A program made the translations under genes and the position numbers. From Catonia carolina (lineage: Eukaryota; Arthropoda; Insecta; Hemiptera; Achilidae): a DNA stretch of 64,000 bases. This document shows, one piece after another, positions 21,202 to 32,816 of the stretch. The notes under the pieces were generated by a model. That model saw only the letters and a list, made by a program, of their open reading frames with translations, made no database searches and was not told where the DNA came from. Location of the stretch: assembly GCA_035578175.1 (NCBI GenBank), contig JAQMRL010000008.1, positions 11,948,463-12,012,462 of the forward strand, in the 5' to 3' direction. Positions within the stretch are counted from its first letter, which is position 1, and each line of letters starts with the position of its first letter.

Positions 21202-22374
21202 TTTTTTTAGTAGAGAATCGTTACAGTATATCTACGAGAAGTATTGTTTGTGCTTCGCATATCAGAGGTAACTTGATATTAGACTTTATTAGTGAATTCG
21301 TACATTTTGATTGGTCAATGTATAGATCTACATTTGTAATGTATTTGGTCTTAAGTAGTTTTGATATTGACAGAAAGAATGTGCTGATAAAACCGTAAAC
21401 GAATGGCATAAAATTCATATAAATAAGGAGGGAGTTAGGTTAGACGAAATGGCATTAGACGTCAACGTTCGGGTAAAGTTAAGTAAAAGTACGGTACAGT
21501 ATTGTACTTTAGAAAATGTAGAATCTATCTTAAGGTACGGAATGTTATGGGTTCTTGATAAAACGTCCATTATTATTGGAATAAACGAAGTTTTGTTCAA
21601 CTCTTCCCCTTTACAAATAACTCGGTAGAATGTAAACCACGACAACATTCCGTTTCCTAGGTGTACCCCCATTTCCATTTCACCTTCCGTTTTCAACTCA
21701 AACGGGGTACGTACCTTTAAAGCTTCCTTCATATTTTGTTGGTTTGTTGCATTTTGCTTTTGACGTCGATCTTACTTTATTGCATCCTCTCTCTTCCGCT
21801 ACCTCTCTTTTCATGTTCGCTCAGACGCTCAACAAAAGTTGAGGTGAGATACAACATATGTTTTCTATGACGATACGTTTAAATATACTGTACGTATAGG
21901 ATGCTCTAAAAGTTGAAACTTGATAAAATAAAAATATATCATTTTGTTCAGAATAATTTACTCTGAAAAATAGCCAATTATATTTTTCAAAAACAATATG
22001 ATCGGTACTTTTACACACTTTTAACGGGAAGGGGGTACTCTGATTGTTAGCCTAACGCATGATATCATTGTTATATATTTTTGTAATGTGTATAAAAATT
22101 TTATTTGGAGGATATATGATTAAAATTAACCCTTTATAGGGCAGTATAATGCCCTTTAATGCCCTATGCTTTATAGGGAAAAATATACATGTTGTAAAAT
22201 ATTAAATTTTGTTTTATAGGGACTTGAATAATTTATTTCTTGTGCCAGAACAGTAAGATATTTATTTTTTTATGTCAAGCCCTGGTAAGTATACTTACCA
22301 AGGAATGTTTATAGAAATGGGGATCACATAATATTTAGTGGTAAGAATGCTTATTGAAATACCTTGTAGCCCTA
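21202..22374. other. unannotated DNA, one unrecognised frame
   Basis: A 105-codon reverse frame (21415-21732) has no domain I recognise and no supporting signals. Around 22130-22180 the motif CCCTTTATAGGGCA and related CCCTATA/TATAGGG pieces recur and could fold locally. Nothing else seen. Confidence 0.4.
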
Positions 22375-22376
22375 TA

Positions 22377-23387
22377 CAGGGTGATTCATGAAGTTCTCCC
22401 CCCACTTCTACAGCACATTGTACTAGTAAAAATAATGAAAAAATGTTATATAAACATAGGTCCGAAAACGCTTCGTTAGCGAGTTACAGCTAGCGAAAGT
22501 TTCGCCTGGATTTCAGTTCACCAGGTGAAATGAGGTCTTCCTGGAATTGTGGTAAGGTAGATTAAGGAGCAAATTCAATCATTTCTTATGGTTTTTGATC
22601 TGATAAATTGAATAAAACAGGTCCCAGATCTGTAAGTTAAATAGTTTTTAAGAAAACCAGTGTCAAATGCAAAAAATGGAGTGAAAAACTTATTTTTTCA
22701 TCTTTGGGCAAGGATAACTGTGTTATTTCACCAAGAAACAGTTAAAATTTTTCAATAAAACATGTAGAAAATTTTATTCTGAACAAACCGGTGTAAATTA
22801 AGTACACAGAAAGCGAATAGATGTTTGATTAAATGAGTTTTTATTCATAAGAGTACAAAGTAAAATTAACCGGAAAAACTAAAATGAAAAAATGTGTTTT
22901 TTTCACTCCATTTTTTTGCATTTGACACTGGTTTTCTCAAAAACTATTCGCTTTCTGTGTACTTTATTTACACCGGTTTGTTCAGAATAAAATTTTCTAC
23001 ATTTTTTATTGAAAAATTTTAACTGTTTCTTGGTGAAATAACAAAGTTATTCTTGCCCAAAGATGAAAAAATGTGATTTTCACTCCATTTTTTGCATTTG
23101 ACACTGGTTTTCTCAAAAACTATTTATTTTACAGTTCTGGGACCTGTTTTATTCAATTTATCAGATCAAAAACCATAAGAAATGATTGAATTCGCCCCTT
23201 AATCTACCTTACCACAATTCCAGGAAGACCTCATTTCACCTGGTGAACTGAAATCCAGGCGAAACTTTCGCTAGCTGTAACTCGCTAACGAAGCGTTTTC
23301 GGACCTATGTTTATATAACATTTTTTCATTATTTTTACTAGTACAATGTGCTGTAGAAGTGGGGGGAGAACTTCATGAATCACCCTG
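22377..23387. mobile_element. 1-kb palindromic fold-back element (copy 1)
   Basis: Ends CAGGGTGATTCATGAAG/CTTCATGAATCACCCTG, flanked by TA at 22375-22376 and 23388-23389. Each arm is about 430 bp and runs to the GAAAGCGAATAG/CTATTCGCTTTC inner boundary. The loop of about 130 bp holds an extra partial copy of arm sequence (TTTGCATTTGACACTGG). It encodes nothing. The TA duplication and GGTGATTCA ends point to Tc1/mariner-type mobilisation. Confidence 0.9.
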
Positions 23388-23593
23388 TATAACAGAAAAA
23401 TGCGGCGAATAACTTATCTTAACTTTCTATCACCATGAATGCTTGCTTTCCTGTGAAAAAACTAAAATTTTCTAAGCACATTACAAAAGTTACAACAAAA
23501 CAACACGGTAGCGTACGCTGGTATGAATCTTTACCAATATGTGGATAGCCTACTTACCAGACAACATCTATAAAAACATAAAATGCCAAAAAA

Positions 23594-24399
23594 TCTGGTG
23601 TGAAACACTCACACAACTTTCTCTTGCCAATGCAAATAATTAACAATAAACCTAACATTATTAATGAAATATTAGAAATAAACAAAAAGCTAACCTCAAA
23701 AACATAACCTTATTTTAATCATGAGTGAATGACGCAAAATGAAAATCGAACTCAGTTTGGCTTAAAAAAACGGAAAATCACACTTTCACGTTAAACTAGG
23801 CTCTGTAGTGAAAAATTCTTTATATAAAAGTTGTAGATCTTTTTATTTCCTATAAAATTTATTATATACACTTTTGTCGTAAAATGCATTCTAAGGCCGA
23901 AATCATAAAAAAATCAATTTTTCACACGTTTTCGTGAGAAAAAAATCAGAAAATCGCTAATTACTGCTAAACTAAGCGTTATACAAAAAAATGTTTGAAA
24001 TAAAAGTTGTAGAATTTTAAATTCTCTACAACTTTTATTATATAAACTTTTGCGCTAAAATGCATAATATTAAAGCCGTAATTTTAAAAAGAAAATGTTT
24101 TTACGTAAAAACAGCCTCACCGAGAATTTCAGCAAACAAGGCGCCTACCCTATCTTGTAGAGAATAAAAAATTGAGTAAACCAGGCGATTTTAAAAAAAA
24201 TCGTAGGACCAGTTTTTGATAAAATCGCAAAAAAGTGAAAAATTACACGAATAAACTACTACTTCCGGTTGACCGATTTTGATGAAAATGTTCGTGTCGG
24301 GTCCGGTAAGGATATGTAATTTAAGTTCCAAGTTTCAAGTTCGTACGATGTTCCGTTCTTGAGATATTTTGTATACACAGACACACATACACACGCGCG

Positions 24400-24440
<41 letters not shown>

Positions 24441-24578
24441 ACAGACCAATCGCTAAAAACATGTTTTTTGGGTTCAGGGGGTCTGAAAACGTATAGATCC
24501 GGTGAAAACTCGATTTCAAAAAATCGACATGAAAACAATACTTTCCTTCCTATATATTCATATAGGCAAGAGAAAGTA
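23594..24578 (-). mobile_element. family H, full length
   Basis: Reverse orientation, both ends intact. The microsatellite (24375-24445) is an (AC)n tract with an internal (GC)n block, GCGCGCGCGCGC. Confidence 0.92.
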
Positions 24579-24972
24579 AACAGGTTCAACTGCAGAGTTT
24601 ATTCTTTAGAAAAATCTACCTTATTGCCAGTGGTAGGTATACCTACCACAGACCTATAAAGGGTTAAAGAATTAATTTTGCTTGGTAAAATATTTGAATG
24701 TACCCTGGTTTGTAACACGGGGTTTATTACGTGTACATTGATAGGATTTTTATGATTTAAAACTTTAAAAGTGAATGTTTTAAAATGTTGTATTTGTGCA
24801 AGAGTAAGTATTTTCCCTGTACCCCAGATGATCATTTTAGTTGTTTTTTGGGATATCAAAATAGATCAGCTCCAAGGGTAGAATCAAAGCCGAAATCATA
24901 TTTTAACAAAACTCGAATTCTGGAATAGTAATGTTAGACACATTATAATATTTAATTATGTTTATTTCTGGA
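24579..24972. other. unannotated AT-rich DNA
   Basis: Nothing recognised. An 86-codon reverse frame has no domain. Confidence 0.45.
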
Positions 24973-24980
24973 ACACACAC

Positions 24981-25024
<44 letters not shown>

Positions 25025-25106
25025 TACACGTTTTAGCGATTGATCTGATTGATAATTCGATTTTGAAAAATCGACTTGAAAACAATACTTTCCTCCCCTA
25101 TCGTTG
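24973..25106 (-). mobile_element. family H left end, interrupted by repeat A
   Basis: Reverse (AC)n tract plus TTTTAGCGATTG and the ACTTGAAAACAATACTTTCC segment. Its outer end resumes at 25501-25541 beyond a repeat A insertion. TTTCCTCCCCTAT and TTTCCTTTCCTAT on the two sides look like the target duplication. Confidence 0.7.
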
Positions 25107-25109
25107 ATA

Positions 25110-25500
25110 AGGTAATCAACCAAATAGTAGTAGAGGTTTCAACCTCTAGAGGCTTTACTAAGTAAAACAACGAGTGAGATGGTTTACCATTGCCTTTCTC
25201 AGTGAGTAGGAAAGTATGCTTATCAGCATGTCAGGCTCTCTGAAAAGCATCTATTTTCCACCCTTCAAATGACACTTTCACTTCATTCACCACAGGCTCT
25301 GGCTGTATGATGAAATAAAATTGATTACTCTGAGAGGTGATATGTAACTGTGACAGGTGTATTTACACTTCTACCTCTTCTGTTCTTTAATTTTTCAGTC
25401 ATATAATTGGCTAACCATGTGATACAGAACTATTTTTTGTAGCCCTGTTACTAGTCGATCGAGTGCAAATAATTTAACACTCCACCTGGCTGTTATAAGC
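25110..25500 (-). mobile_element. repeat A inserted in family H
   Basis: Diverged copy with a degenerate tail end and an intact opposite end. It splits a family-H left end, so it is the younger of the two. Confidence 0.75.
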
Positions 25501-25541
25501 ATTTTCCTTTCCTATGTATTCATATAGGGCAAGAGAAAGTA
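25501..25541 (-). mobile_element. family H outer left end (continuation)
   Basis: CCTATGTATTCATATAGGG hairpin and AGAGAAAGTA, separated from 24973-25106 by repeat A. Five bases further on, the right end of another reverse copy begins (25547). Confidence 0.7.
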
Positions 25542-25546
25542 AAAAA

Positions 25547-26247
25547 TCTGATGTGAAACACTCACACAACTTTCTCTTGCCAATGCAAATTAATTAACAA
25601 TAAAATAAAACATTACAAATAAACAAAGAGCTAACCTCAAAAAACATAACCTTATTTTAATCATGAGTGAAAGACGCAAAATGAAAATCAACCTGTTTGG
25701 CTTAAAAATACGGAAAATAACTCTTTCACGCTAAACTAGGCTCTTTAGGGAAAATCTGCTCAAAAATTGCATTTAAATTGTAGATCCTTTAATTTCCTAT
25801 AAATTTAATTATACTTTTTTGACGTAAAATGCATACTACAGCTGAAATCTTTAAAGAAAATCGATTTTTCACACGTTTTCGTGAGAAAAAAAAACAGAAA
25901 ATCGCTATTACCACTAAACTAAGTGTTATACAAAAAAATGTTTGAAATAAAAGTTGTAGGTTTTTCAATTTTGTAAAACTTTTTATTATAATACATTTTT
26001 GCGCTAAAATGCATATTAAAGCTGCAATCTTAAAAAAGCAATTGTTTTACGAGATAACACCTCACCAAGAATTTCAGCAGACATGGCGCCTACCCTATCT
26101 TGTAGAGCATGGAAAATGTAGTAAATACGGCGATTTTTAAAAAAAATCGTAGGAGCCGTTTTCGAGAAAATCTCGAAAAATGACACGAATAAACTACTAC
26201 TTCCGGTTGACCGATTTTGATGAAAATGTTAGTGTCGGATCCGGTAG
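25547..26247 (-). mobile_element. family H right part, left arm of an inverted dimer
   Basis: Reverse copy from its right-end hairpin to the ACCGGATCC segment beside the microsatellite. The left ~170 bp are absent. It joins the forward copy at 26249 through a TG tract. Confidence 0.9.
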
Positions 26248-26248
26248 T

Positions 26249-27050
26249 GTGTGTGTGTGTGTCTGTGTGTGAACAGAATATCTCCAGAACGGAACGTCGT
26301 ACGAACATGAAAATTGAAACTTAAGTTACATACCACTACCGGACGCGACACGAACATTTTCATCAAAATCGGTCAACCGGAAGTAGTAGTTTATTCGTAT
26401 AATTTTTCAGTTTTTTGCGATTTTCTCAAAAACTGGTCCTACGATTTTTTTTTTAAATCGCCTATTTTACTCAATTTTTTATTCTCTACAAGATAGGGTA
26501 GGCGCTATGTTTGCTGAAATTCTCGGTGAGGCTGTTATCACGTAAAGACGTTGTTTTTTTAAGATTACGGCTTTAATATAAATTTTAGCGCAAAAACTTA
26601 TATAATAAAAGTTGTAGAGAATGTAAAATTGTACAACTTTTATTTCAAACATTTTTTTGTATAACGCTTAGTTTAGCGGTAATTTGCGATTTTCTGTTTT
26701 TTTTCTCACGAAAACGTGAGAAAAATCGATTTTTTTAACATTTCGGCCTTAGTATGCATTTTACGACAAAAATGTATATAATCAAATTTATAGGAAATTA
26801 AAAGATCTACAATTTTTATTTATAGCATTTTTTTGTACAGAACCTAGGTTAGCATAAAAGAGCGATTTTCAGTATTTTTAAGCCAAACTGAGGTTGATTT
26901 TCATTTTGCGTCTTTCACTCATGATTAAAATTAGGTTATGTTTGTTGAGGTTAGTTTTTTGTTTATTTCTTATGTTTTATTACTAATGTTTGGTTTATTG
27001 TTAATTATTTGCACTGGCAAGAGAAAGTTGTGTGAGTGTTTCACACCAGA
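26249..27050 (+). mobile_element. family H right part, right arm of an inverted dimer
   Basis: Starts in the TG tract, then AACAGAATATCTCCAGAACG, both modules and a perfect right hairpin. Together with 25547-26247 it makes a 1.5-kb palindrome whose two outer ends are both right ends. A left-end relic (TATAGGCACGAGAAAGTA) follows at 27063-27082. Confidence 0.9.
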
Positions 27051-27082
27051 TTTTTATATATTCTTATAGGCACGAGAAAGTA

Positions 27083-27553
27083 AAAAGGTTTCCCCCTTAA
27101 TAGAAAGTTTTCTTGTGACCACCTGGTATCAGTATAAGTTTTACAATAACATTTATCTTTCTGAGTAAATGGGAAGGGAACTTTTCCTATCTGTTGTTGC
27201 CATTTAAATGTATTTTCCTACACTCCTATCCTTTCCCCATTCGCTTTTGTGCGAACGCTGGTTCATTGTCATACAAAGCACTAGTGGCTGTTAGATGTTA
27301 GACCTTGTATGACGAAATGTGGTGCCTACCCTCTGAACTTTCCTTTTCTTCGATTGAATATTAATATTCACTTTACGTTTATACCCATTTTCATTAGTAC
27401 CTTCTCACCGGCTTGTTTGTTCTTCAGTGCTTTTCCCTATAACCCTCGCCCTTGTGTTATTACATACGCACAAAATGTGACAATCAAAAAGTGAAACTTA
27501 AAAGCAATTAATATAATAATAATAATAATAAAACTTTATTTCCGTATTATTTT
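27083..27553. other. unannotated DNA with (AAT)n
   Basis: No gene recognised. Short (AAT)n at about 27511-27531 next to AAAACTTTATTTCC, possibly the reverse of a LINE tail. Confidence 0.4.
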
Positions 27554-27685
27554 TACTTTCTCTTTCCTATATGAATATATAGGAAGGAAGGTGTTGTTTT
27601 CATGACGATTTTTCGAAATCATGTTTTCACCGCATCTACACGTTTTCAGACTCCTGAACCCAAAAAAACATGTTTTCAGCGATTG

Positions 27686-27722
<37 letters not shown>

Positions 27723-28502
27723 CAAAAAATCTCAAGAACGAAACATCGTACGAACTTCAAACTTGAAACTTAAGTTACATACCACTACCGGACCCGACAC
27801 GAACATTTTCATCAAAATCGGTCAACCGGAAGTAGTAGTTTATTCGTAGGCCTATAATTTTTCACTTTTTTGCGATTTTCTCAAAAACTGGTCCTACGAT
27901 TTTTTTAAAAATCGCCTGGTTTACTCAATTTTTATTCTCTACAAGATAGGGTAGGCGCCATGTTTGCTGAAATTCTTGGTGAGGCTGTTTTCACGTAAAG
28001 AAATAGTTTTTTTAAGATTACGGCTTTAATACGCATTTTAGCGCAAAAATTTATATAATAAAAAATTTAGAAAATTACAAATTTTACAACTTTTATTTCA
28101 AATTTTTTTTTGTAGAACGCTTAGTTTAGCGGTAATTAGCGATTTTCTGTTTTTTCTCACGAAAACGTGTGAAAAATCGATTTTTTTAAGATTGCGGTCT
28201 TAGTATGCATTTTACGACAAAAGTGTATATAATAAAATTTATAGGAAAGTAAAAGATGTACAACTTTTATTTAAAACATTTTTTTTCTACAGAGCCTAGT
28301 TTAGCGTGAAAGAGTGATTTTCCGTATTTTTAAGCCAAACTGAGGTTGATTTTCTTTTTGTTTTTTTCACTCATGATTAAAGTTAGGTTATGTTTATTGA
28401 GGTTAGTTTTTTGTTTATTTTTAATGTTTTATTACTAATGTTAGGATTATTGTTAATTATTTGCATTGGCAAGAGAAAGTCGTGTGAGTGTTTCACACCA
28501 GA
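27554..28502 (+). mobile_element. family H, full length
   Basis: Left subterminal repeat has one change (TCTCTTTCC), (GT)n at about 27689-27719, both modules, intact right hairpin. Confidence 0.92.
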
Positions 28503-28544
28503 TTTTTACAATTATTTCCATACATATTCTATCCAAAAGCAATA

Positions 28545-29115
28545 CAGTAGAATCTCAGTAGTCCGGCCGTGCAGTAGTCCGGCACCTCCAGTAATCCGGC
28601 CCTTAAAATATTAGGCCTAACAGTATGATACCTCACCTAGGACAGATTTTGGTAAAAGATTTAAATTGAATTAGGGAAATCAACTCGACCTAATTACAGC
28701 GGATTTAATATAACATGTATGTTTAGGATTTGATTAAAGAAATGAATAAGCAGACCTTATTGTTAAATGGATTATATTTTGGCCTTTTATCCAAAACCCA
28801 GAACTGTGTCATACTCTATACTTCATGCTGAATTGACAACGAAACGTAATTCTCAAAACAAGAGCACCCCCATACCGCACTAGGCGATGTCAATAGCCGA
28901 TAATTATGTTTAGTACAATGACTACAAAAGTACTCAGCAAACTTTTTTTAATTAGTTAATTTAATTTAAAATCACATAAAAATCAATGTATATTCATTTT
29001 TTGTTTAAATTTATGATTTATAAATCCAAAATTCCAACACATCCAGTAATCCGGCATTTTCAGTAATCCGGCACCCTCTCGGTCACGAACAGGCCGGACT
29101 ACTGAGATTTTACTA
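28545..29115. mobile_element. pogo-type MITE, 571 bp
   Basis: Inverted ends CAGTAGAATCTCAGTAGTCC and GGACTACTGAGATTTTACTA, flanked by TA (28543-28544, 29116-29117). Several AGTAATCCGGC/AGTAGTCCGGC repeats sit inside each end. CAGTAGAATCTC ends are typical of pogo/Tigger-group elements. No transposase is present, so it is non-autonomous. Confidence 0.8.
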
Positions 29116-29345
29116 TAATGCATTTACAACAATTCGCAATGTACGAGGTGCAGGAAATGGACCTACCCAACTGTGGATTAAAGCCATGTCCTAGGGTAGG
29201 TGATCTCTTCTACTATTCAGTAACATTACACAAACGGTTTAAAAAACCATGCAAGGGGTTAAAACAAAGACAATTAAAAACATGTTTGTTTCTAAAAAAA
29301 TAAAATACATTTTAAAAGTCTAATAAGTAATACGTCTAATAAAAA

Positions 29346-30298
29346 TCTGGTGTGAACACTCACACAACTTTCTCTTGCCAATGCAAATAATTAACAATAA
29401 ACCTAACATTAGTAATAAAACATAAGAAATAAACAAAAAATAACCTCAAAAAACATAACCTAATTTTAACATGAGAATGATGCAAAATGAAAATCAACCT
29501 CAGTTTGGCTTAAAAATACCGAAAATCGCTCTTTTATGCTAAACTAGGTTCTGTACAAAAAAATGCTATAAATAAAAGTTGTAGATCTTTTAATTTCCTA
29601 TAAATTTGATTATATACACTTTTGTCGTAAAATGCATACTAAGGCCGAAATCTTAAAAAAATCGATTTTTCACTCGTTTTCGTGAGAAAAAAAACATAAA
29701 ATTGCTAATTACCGCTAAACTAAGCGTTATACAAAAAAATTGTTGAAATAAAAGTTTTAAAATTTTAAATTCTCTACAACTTTTATTGTAGACATTTTCC
29801 GGTAAAATGCATAAAGCCGTAATCGTAAAAAAATAATTTTTTACTTGAAAACAGCCTTACCAAGAATTTCAGCAAACATGGCGCCTACACTATCTTGTAG
29901 AAAATAAAAATTTTACTAAATAAGGCGATTTTAAAAAAAACCGTAGGACCAGTTTTTGAGAACATCGCAAAAAAGTGAAAAATTACACGAATAAACTACT
30001 ACTTCCGGTTGACCGATTTTGATGAAAATGTTCGTGTCGGGTCCGGTAGTGGTATGTAACTTAAGTTTCAAGTTTCAAGTTCGTACGATGTTCCGTTCTT
30101 GAGATATTTTTTACACACACACACGCGCGTGCGCACACACACACACACATACACACAAACACAGACCAATCGCTAAAAACATGCTTTTTGAGTTCAGGGG
30201 GTCTAAAAACGTGTAGATCCGGTGAAAACTCGATTTCGAAAAATCGACATGAAAACAATAATTTCCTTTCTATATATTCATATAGGCAAGAGAAAGTA
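29346..30298 (-). mobile_element. family H, full length
   Basis: Reverse. The right-end hairpin has lost one base (GTGTGAACACTCACAC), the microsatellite mixes AC with GCGCGTGCGC, and the left end is perfect. Confidence 0.92.
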
Positions 30299-30763
30299 AA
30301 AAAGTAAGTATAATAAGTAAGTAATCAATTTTTCCCCAAAGAAAGCAGCTCAGGAATCCAACTAAAAAGCGAAGAAATTTACTACTACATTACCAATTTT
30401 TGTAAATTCATTATAGAGTTTTGAAATAATGTCTATGGAAATAATTGTAAAAAAAAAAATATAAATAAAGTTTTATTATTATTTGGTGTGACTTTACGGT
30501 GGATAATTAATCAGGTTTTATGTTTTCATATTCAGCACTCCACTCTTTAAGTTTTTTTTAAGTCTATGAACATTAAGTGTACGTAATGAATTAGTGAGTT
30601 TCTATTAAATATTTTTATTCATTTCTTACTTACCTTTGAGAACTTAACGTTTCAGAAGCACTCCTGTAACAGAAAGAAAAATCACATAGGTATTAGTTTC
30701 TCGTGACATAATTACTGAATACGAAGAAAATTATAAATATCAAAAACATGATTGTAGTAGTAA
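30299..30763. other. AT-rich DNA, possible LINE tail
   Basis: A poly-A run then ATAAATAAAGTTTTATTATT at about 30458-30480 looks like a retroposon 3' end with a polyadenylation signal, but no coding remnant could be recognised upstream. Confidence 0.35.
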
Positions 30764-30765
30764 TA

Positions 30766-31714
30766 CCGGGTGAGCATAAAGTCTTGCCCTGATTATAAAA
30801 ATTTATTGCAGAATAACTGTTTGACATAATAATTTAAATTTGATGCTGTTACATAGGTTAGTGTTAATAGGTTTTTTTAAGATTAGTTACATTAGTAAAC
30901 TTCAACGTGTGCCCCCTTGGTAGCTCGGAGAATGTCGAAGCGGTATTCCAGTTCCCGCCAGGTGTTTTGTAACATGTGTTCTGTCACAGTACCCACAGCA
31001 GCTTGTATCCTAGCCTTCAGTTCGTCAACGTCAGCAACTGGTGTGGCGAAGACTCTATCCTTGATATAGCCCCAGAAAAAAAAGTCAAGTGGAGTAATGT
31101 CTGGAGAGCGGGGTGGCCAGGGTGTTGGACCATCCCTTCCAATCCACCGATCCGGAAATGTTTCATCACGGAAAACACCATTAACGCTAACATTTACTTA
31201 GATGTTTTGCAACAGTTCATTGCACCACAGTTAGAAGAATATCAACCATGGATAATTTTCCAGCAAGATGGGGCACCGCCCCACTGGGCTTTGATAGTGC
31301 GTAATTTCCTGGATGAAACATTTCCGGATCGGTGGATTGGAAGGGATGGTCCAACACCCTGGCCACCCCGATCTCCAGACATTACTCCCCTTGACTTTTT
31401 TTTCTGGGGCTATATCAAGGATAGAGTCTTCGCCACACCAGTTGCTGACGTTGACGAACTGAAGGCTAGGATACAAGCTGCTGTGGGTACTGTGACAGAA
31501 CACATGTTACAAAACACCTGGCGGGAACTGGAATACCGCTTCGACATTCTCCGAGCTACCAAGGGGGCACACGTTGAAGTTTACTAATGTACGAGAATCT
31601 TAAAAAAAACTATTAACACTAACCTATGTAACAGCATCAAATTTAAATCATTATGTCAAACAGTTATTCTGCAATAAATTTTTATAATCAGGGCAAGACT
31701 TTATGCTCACCCGG
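30766..31714 (+). mobile_element. fold-back DD41D derivative with 402-bp inverted arms
   Basis: The left arm 30766-31167 is the reverse complement of the right arm 31312-31714, and both are the 3' third of the transposon seen at 6887-8232. A 144-bp single-copy spacer (31168-31311) lies between them in forward orientation. TA flanks both sides (30764-30765, 31715-31716), so the unit may have transposed as a whole. Confidence 0.92.
30976..31587 (+). pseudogene. chimeric open frame: antisense arm fused to DD41D transposase C-terminus
   Basis: 203 codons open. Roughly residues 1-64 read the antisense strand of the inverted arm and are not transposase. From ITENTINANIYLD the frame is the genuine C-terminal part of the DD41D transposase. 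It keeps Gln where the 7068 copy has a stop, the second Asp in FQQDGAPPHW and the third in PLDFFFWG (41 residues between), and ends VEVY. The first catalytic Asp and both DNA-binding domains are missing, so it cannot be an active transposase. Confidence 0.8.
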
Positions 31715-31766
31715 TACCTATTATAAAACCATACGATTACCATTTCTCCAACTTTACGGTTGTGCT

Positions 31767-32150
31767 GTTGTTTAGGTCATCAGCTGGTATGAACCTGTAG
31801 AGGCTTTACTACTGTAAAACGAGAAGAGAGTTGGTTTTCCATTTTCTTCTTCACTGAATCGAAAAGTATGTTTATACTTGCCGCGCCCTTTGAAAAGCAT
31901 CTACTTTCCACCCTGCAAATGACACCTTCATTTTATTTACCATAGGGTCTGGCTGTATAATGATGAAATCCATTACCCTCAGGAGAAGATAACTCTTGAG
32001 TAGTGTATTCTACACCTCTACCTCTTCTGTTTCAAATGCTTCAGTCATATAATTGGCTGACCATGTGATAAGAAATTGAACTATTTTTTGTAGCCCTGAA
32101 ACTAGCAGAACAAGTTCAAATAATTTAACAATCCGCCTGCCTGTCATGAG
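31767..32150 (-). mobile_element. repeat A, diverged
   Basis: The tail end GTTGTTTAGGTCATCAGC is kept but the first palindrome is deleted. The 5' end is decayed (GCCTGTCATGAG). Confidence 0.8.
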
Positions 32151-32156
32151 CCTACT

Positions 32157-32365
32157 GAAGTTTCAAGTTCGTACGATGTTCCGTTCTTGAGATTGTGTTC
32201 ACACACCCACACAGACCCATCGCTAAAAACATAGGTTTTCACATGTTTTTTTTCGGGCTCAGGTGGTCTGAAAACGTGTATATCCGGTGAAAACTCGATT
32301 TCGAAAAATCGACATGAAAACAATACTTTCCTTTCTATATATATTCATATAGGCAAGAGAAAGTA
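32157..32365 (-). mobile_element. family H left-end fragment
   Basis: From GTTTCAAGTTCGTACGATG through a very short ACACACCCACACAG tract to a perfect left end. The rest of the element is missing. Confidence 0.85.
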
Positions 32366-32599
32366 AAAAGAGTTTAATAATGTTTAAAAAATGTGCTTTA
32401 CGCACCCGTACTGCCTGCGTGTGCGTACAGTGTTGAAAAGTTCAGTTTAACTTTGTATGCCACTTTTTTATTTTTTCTTAACATTAATTGTTAACTTATC
32501 TTTTTTATCTGCTTACGGACTTCTTTTTAATTAGCTGCTATAACAAATTTCGCACTTAGTGAGGGACTACCGTGGCACCCGTAGTTCTAGCTTGCGACA

Positions 32600-32816
32600 C
32601 CCCAGGGTGCCGCGGCTACTTCAGTTGCGAACGGCCGCGTTGGCGATGTTGGTAACGTGCTCGCCTCTCATCACGCGGTCTTGGGTTCGAATCCCACTCG
32701 GGCATGGAATTTGTCATACGTTACAAAAAATTCATTTCATCCTTCACCGTCTGCATTAGTAGCAATTTGCAAAACAGTCGGACGTTGAACAAAAAAAAAA
32801 AAAAGTTGCGAACCAC
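32600..32816. mobile_element. hAT-like terminal fragment (tentative)
   Basis: With the SINE at 32633 removed, the sequence ends GTTGCGAACCACTG, the reverse complement of CAGTGGTTCGCAAC, a sequence typical of hAT-superfamily ends. It is preceded by CAGGGTGCCGCGG. Only one end is visible. Confidence 0.35.
32633..32803 (+). mobile_element. SINE-B, with 10-bp target duplication
   Basis: tRNA-like head with box B GGTTCGAATCC, tail block ending GACGTTGAAC and a poly-A tract. Flanked by AGTTGCGAAC at 32623-32632 and 32804-32813. Confidence 0.92.

Noticed and set aside
21415..21732. A 105-codon reverse frame in otherwise unannotated DNA
   Set aside because: No domain, no signals and no second copy. 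A frame this length can occur by chance over 64 kb, though RNA data could revive it.
31231..31503. A 90-codon reverse frame mirroring the 30976 frame
   Set aside because: It is the antisense strand of the inverted transposon arm; its similarity to the forward frame follows from the palindrome.
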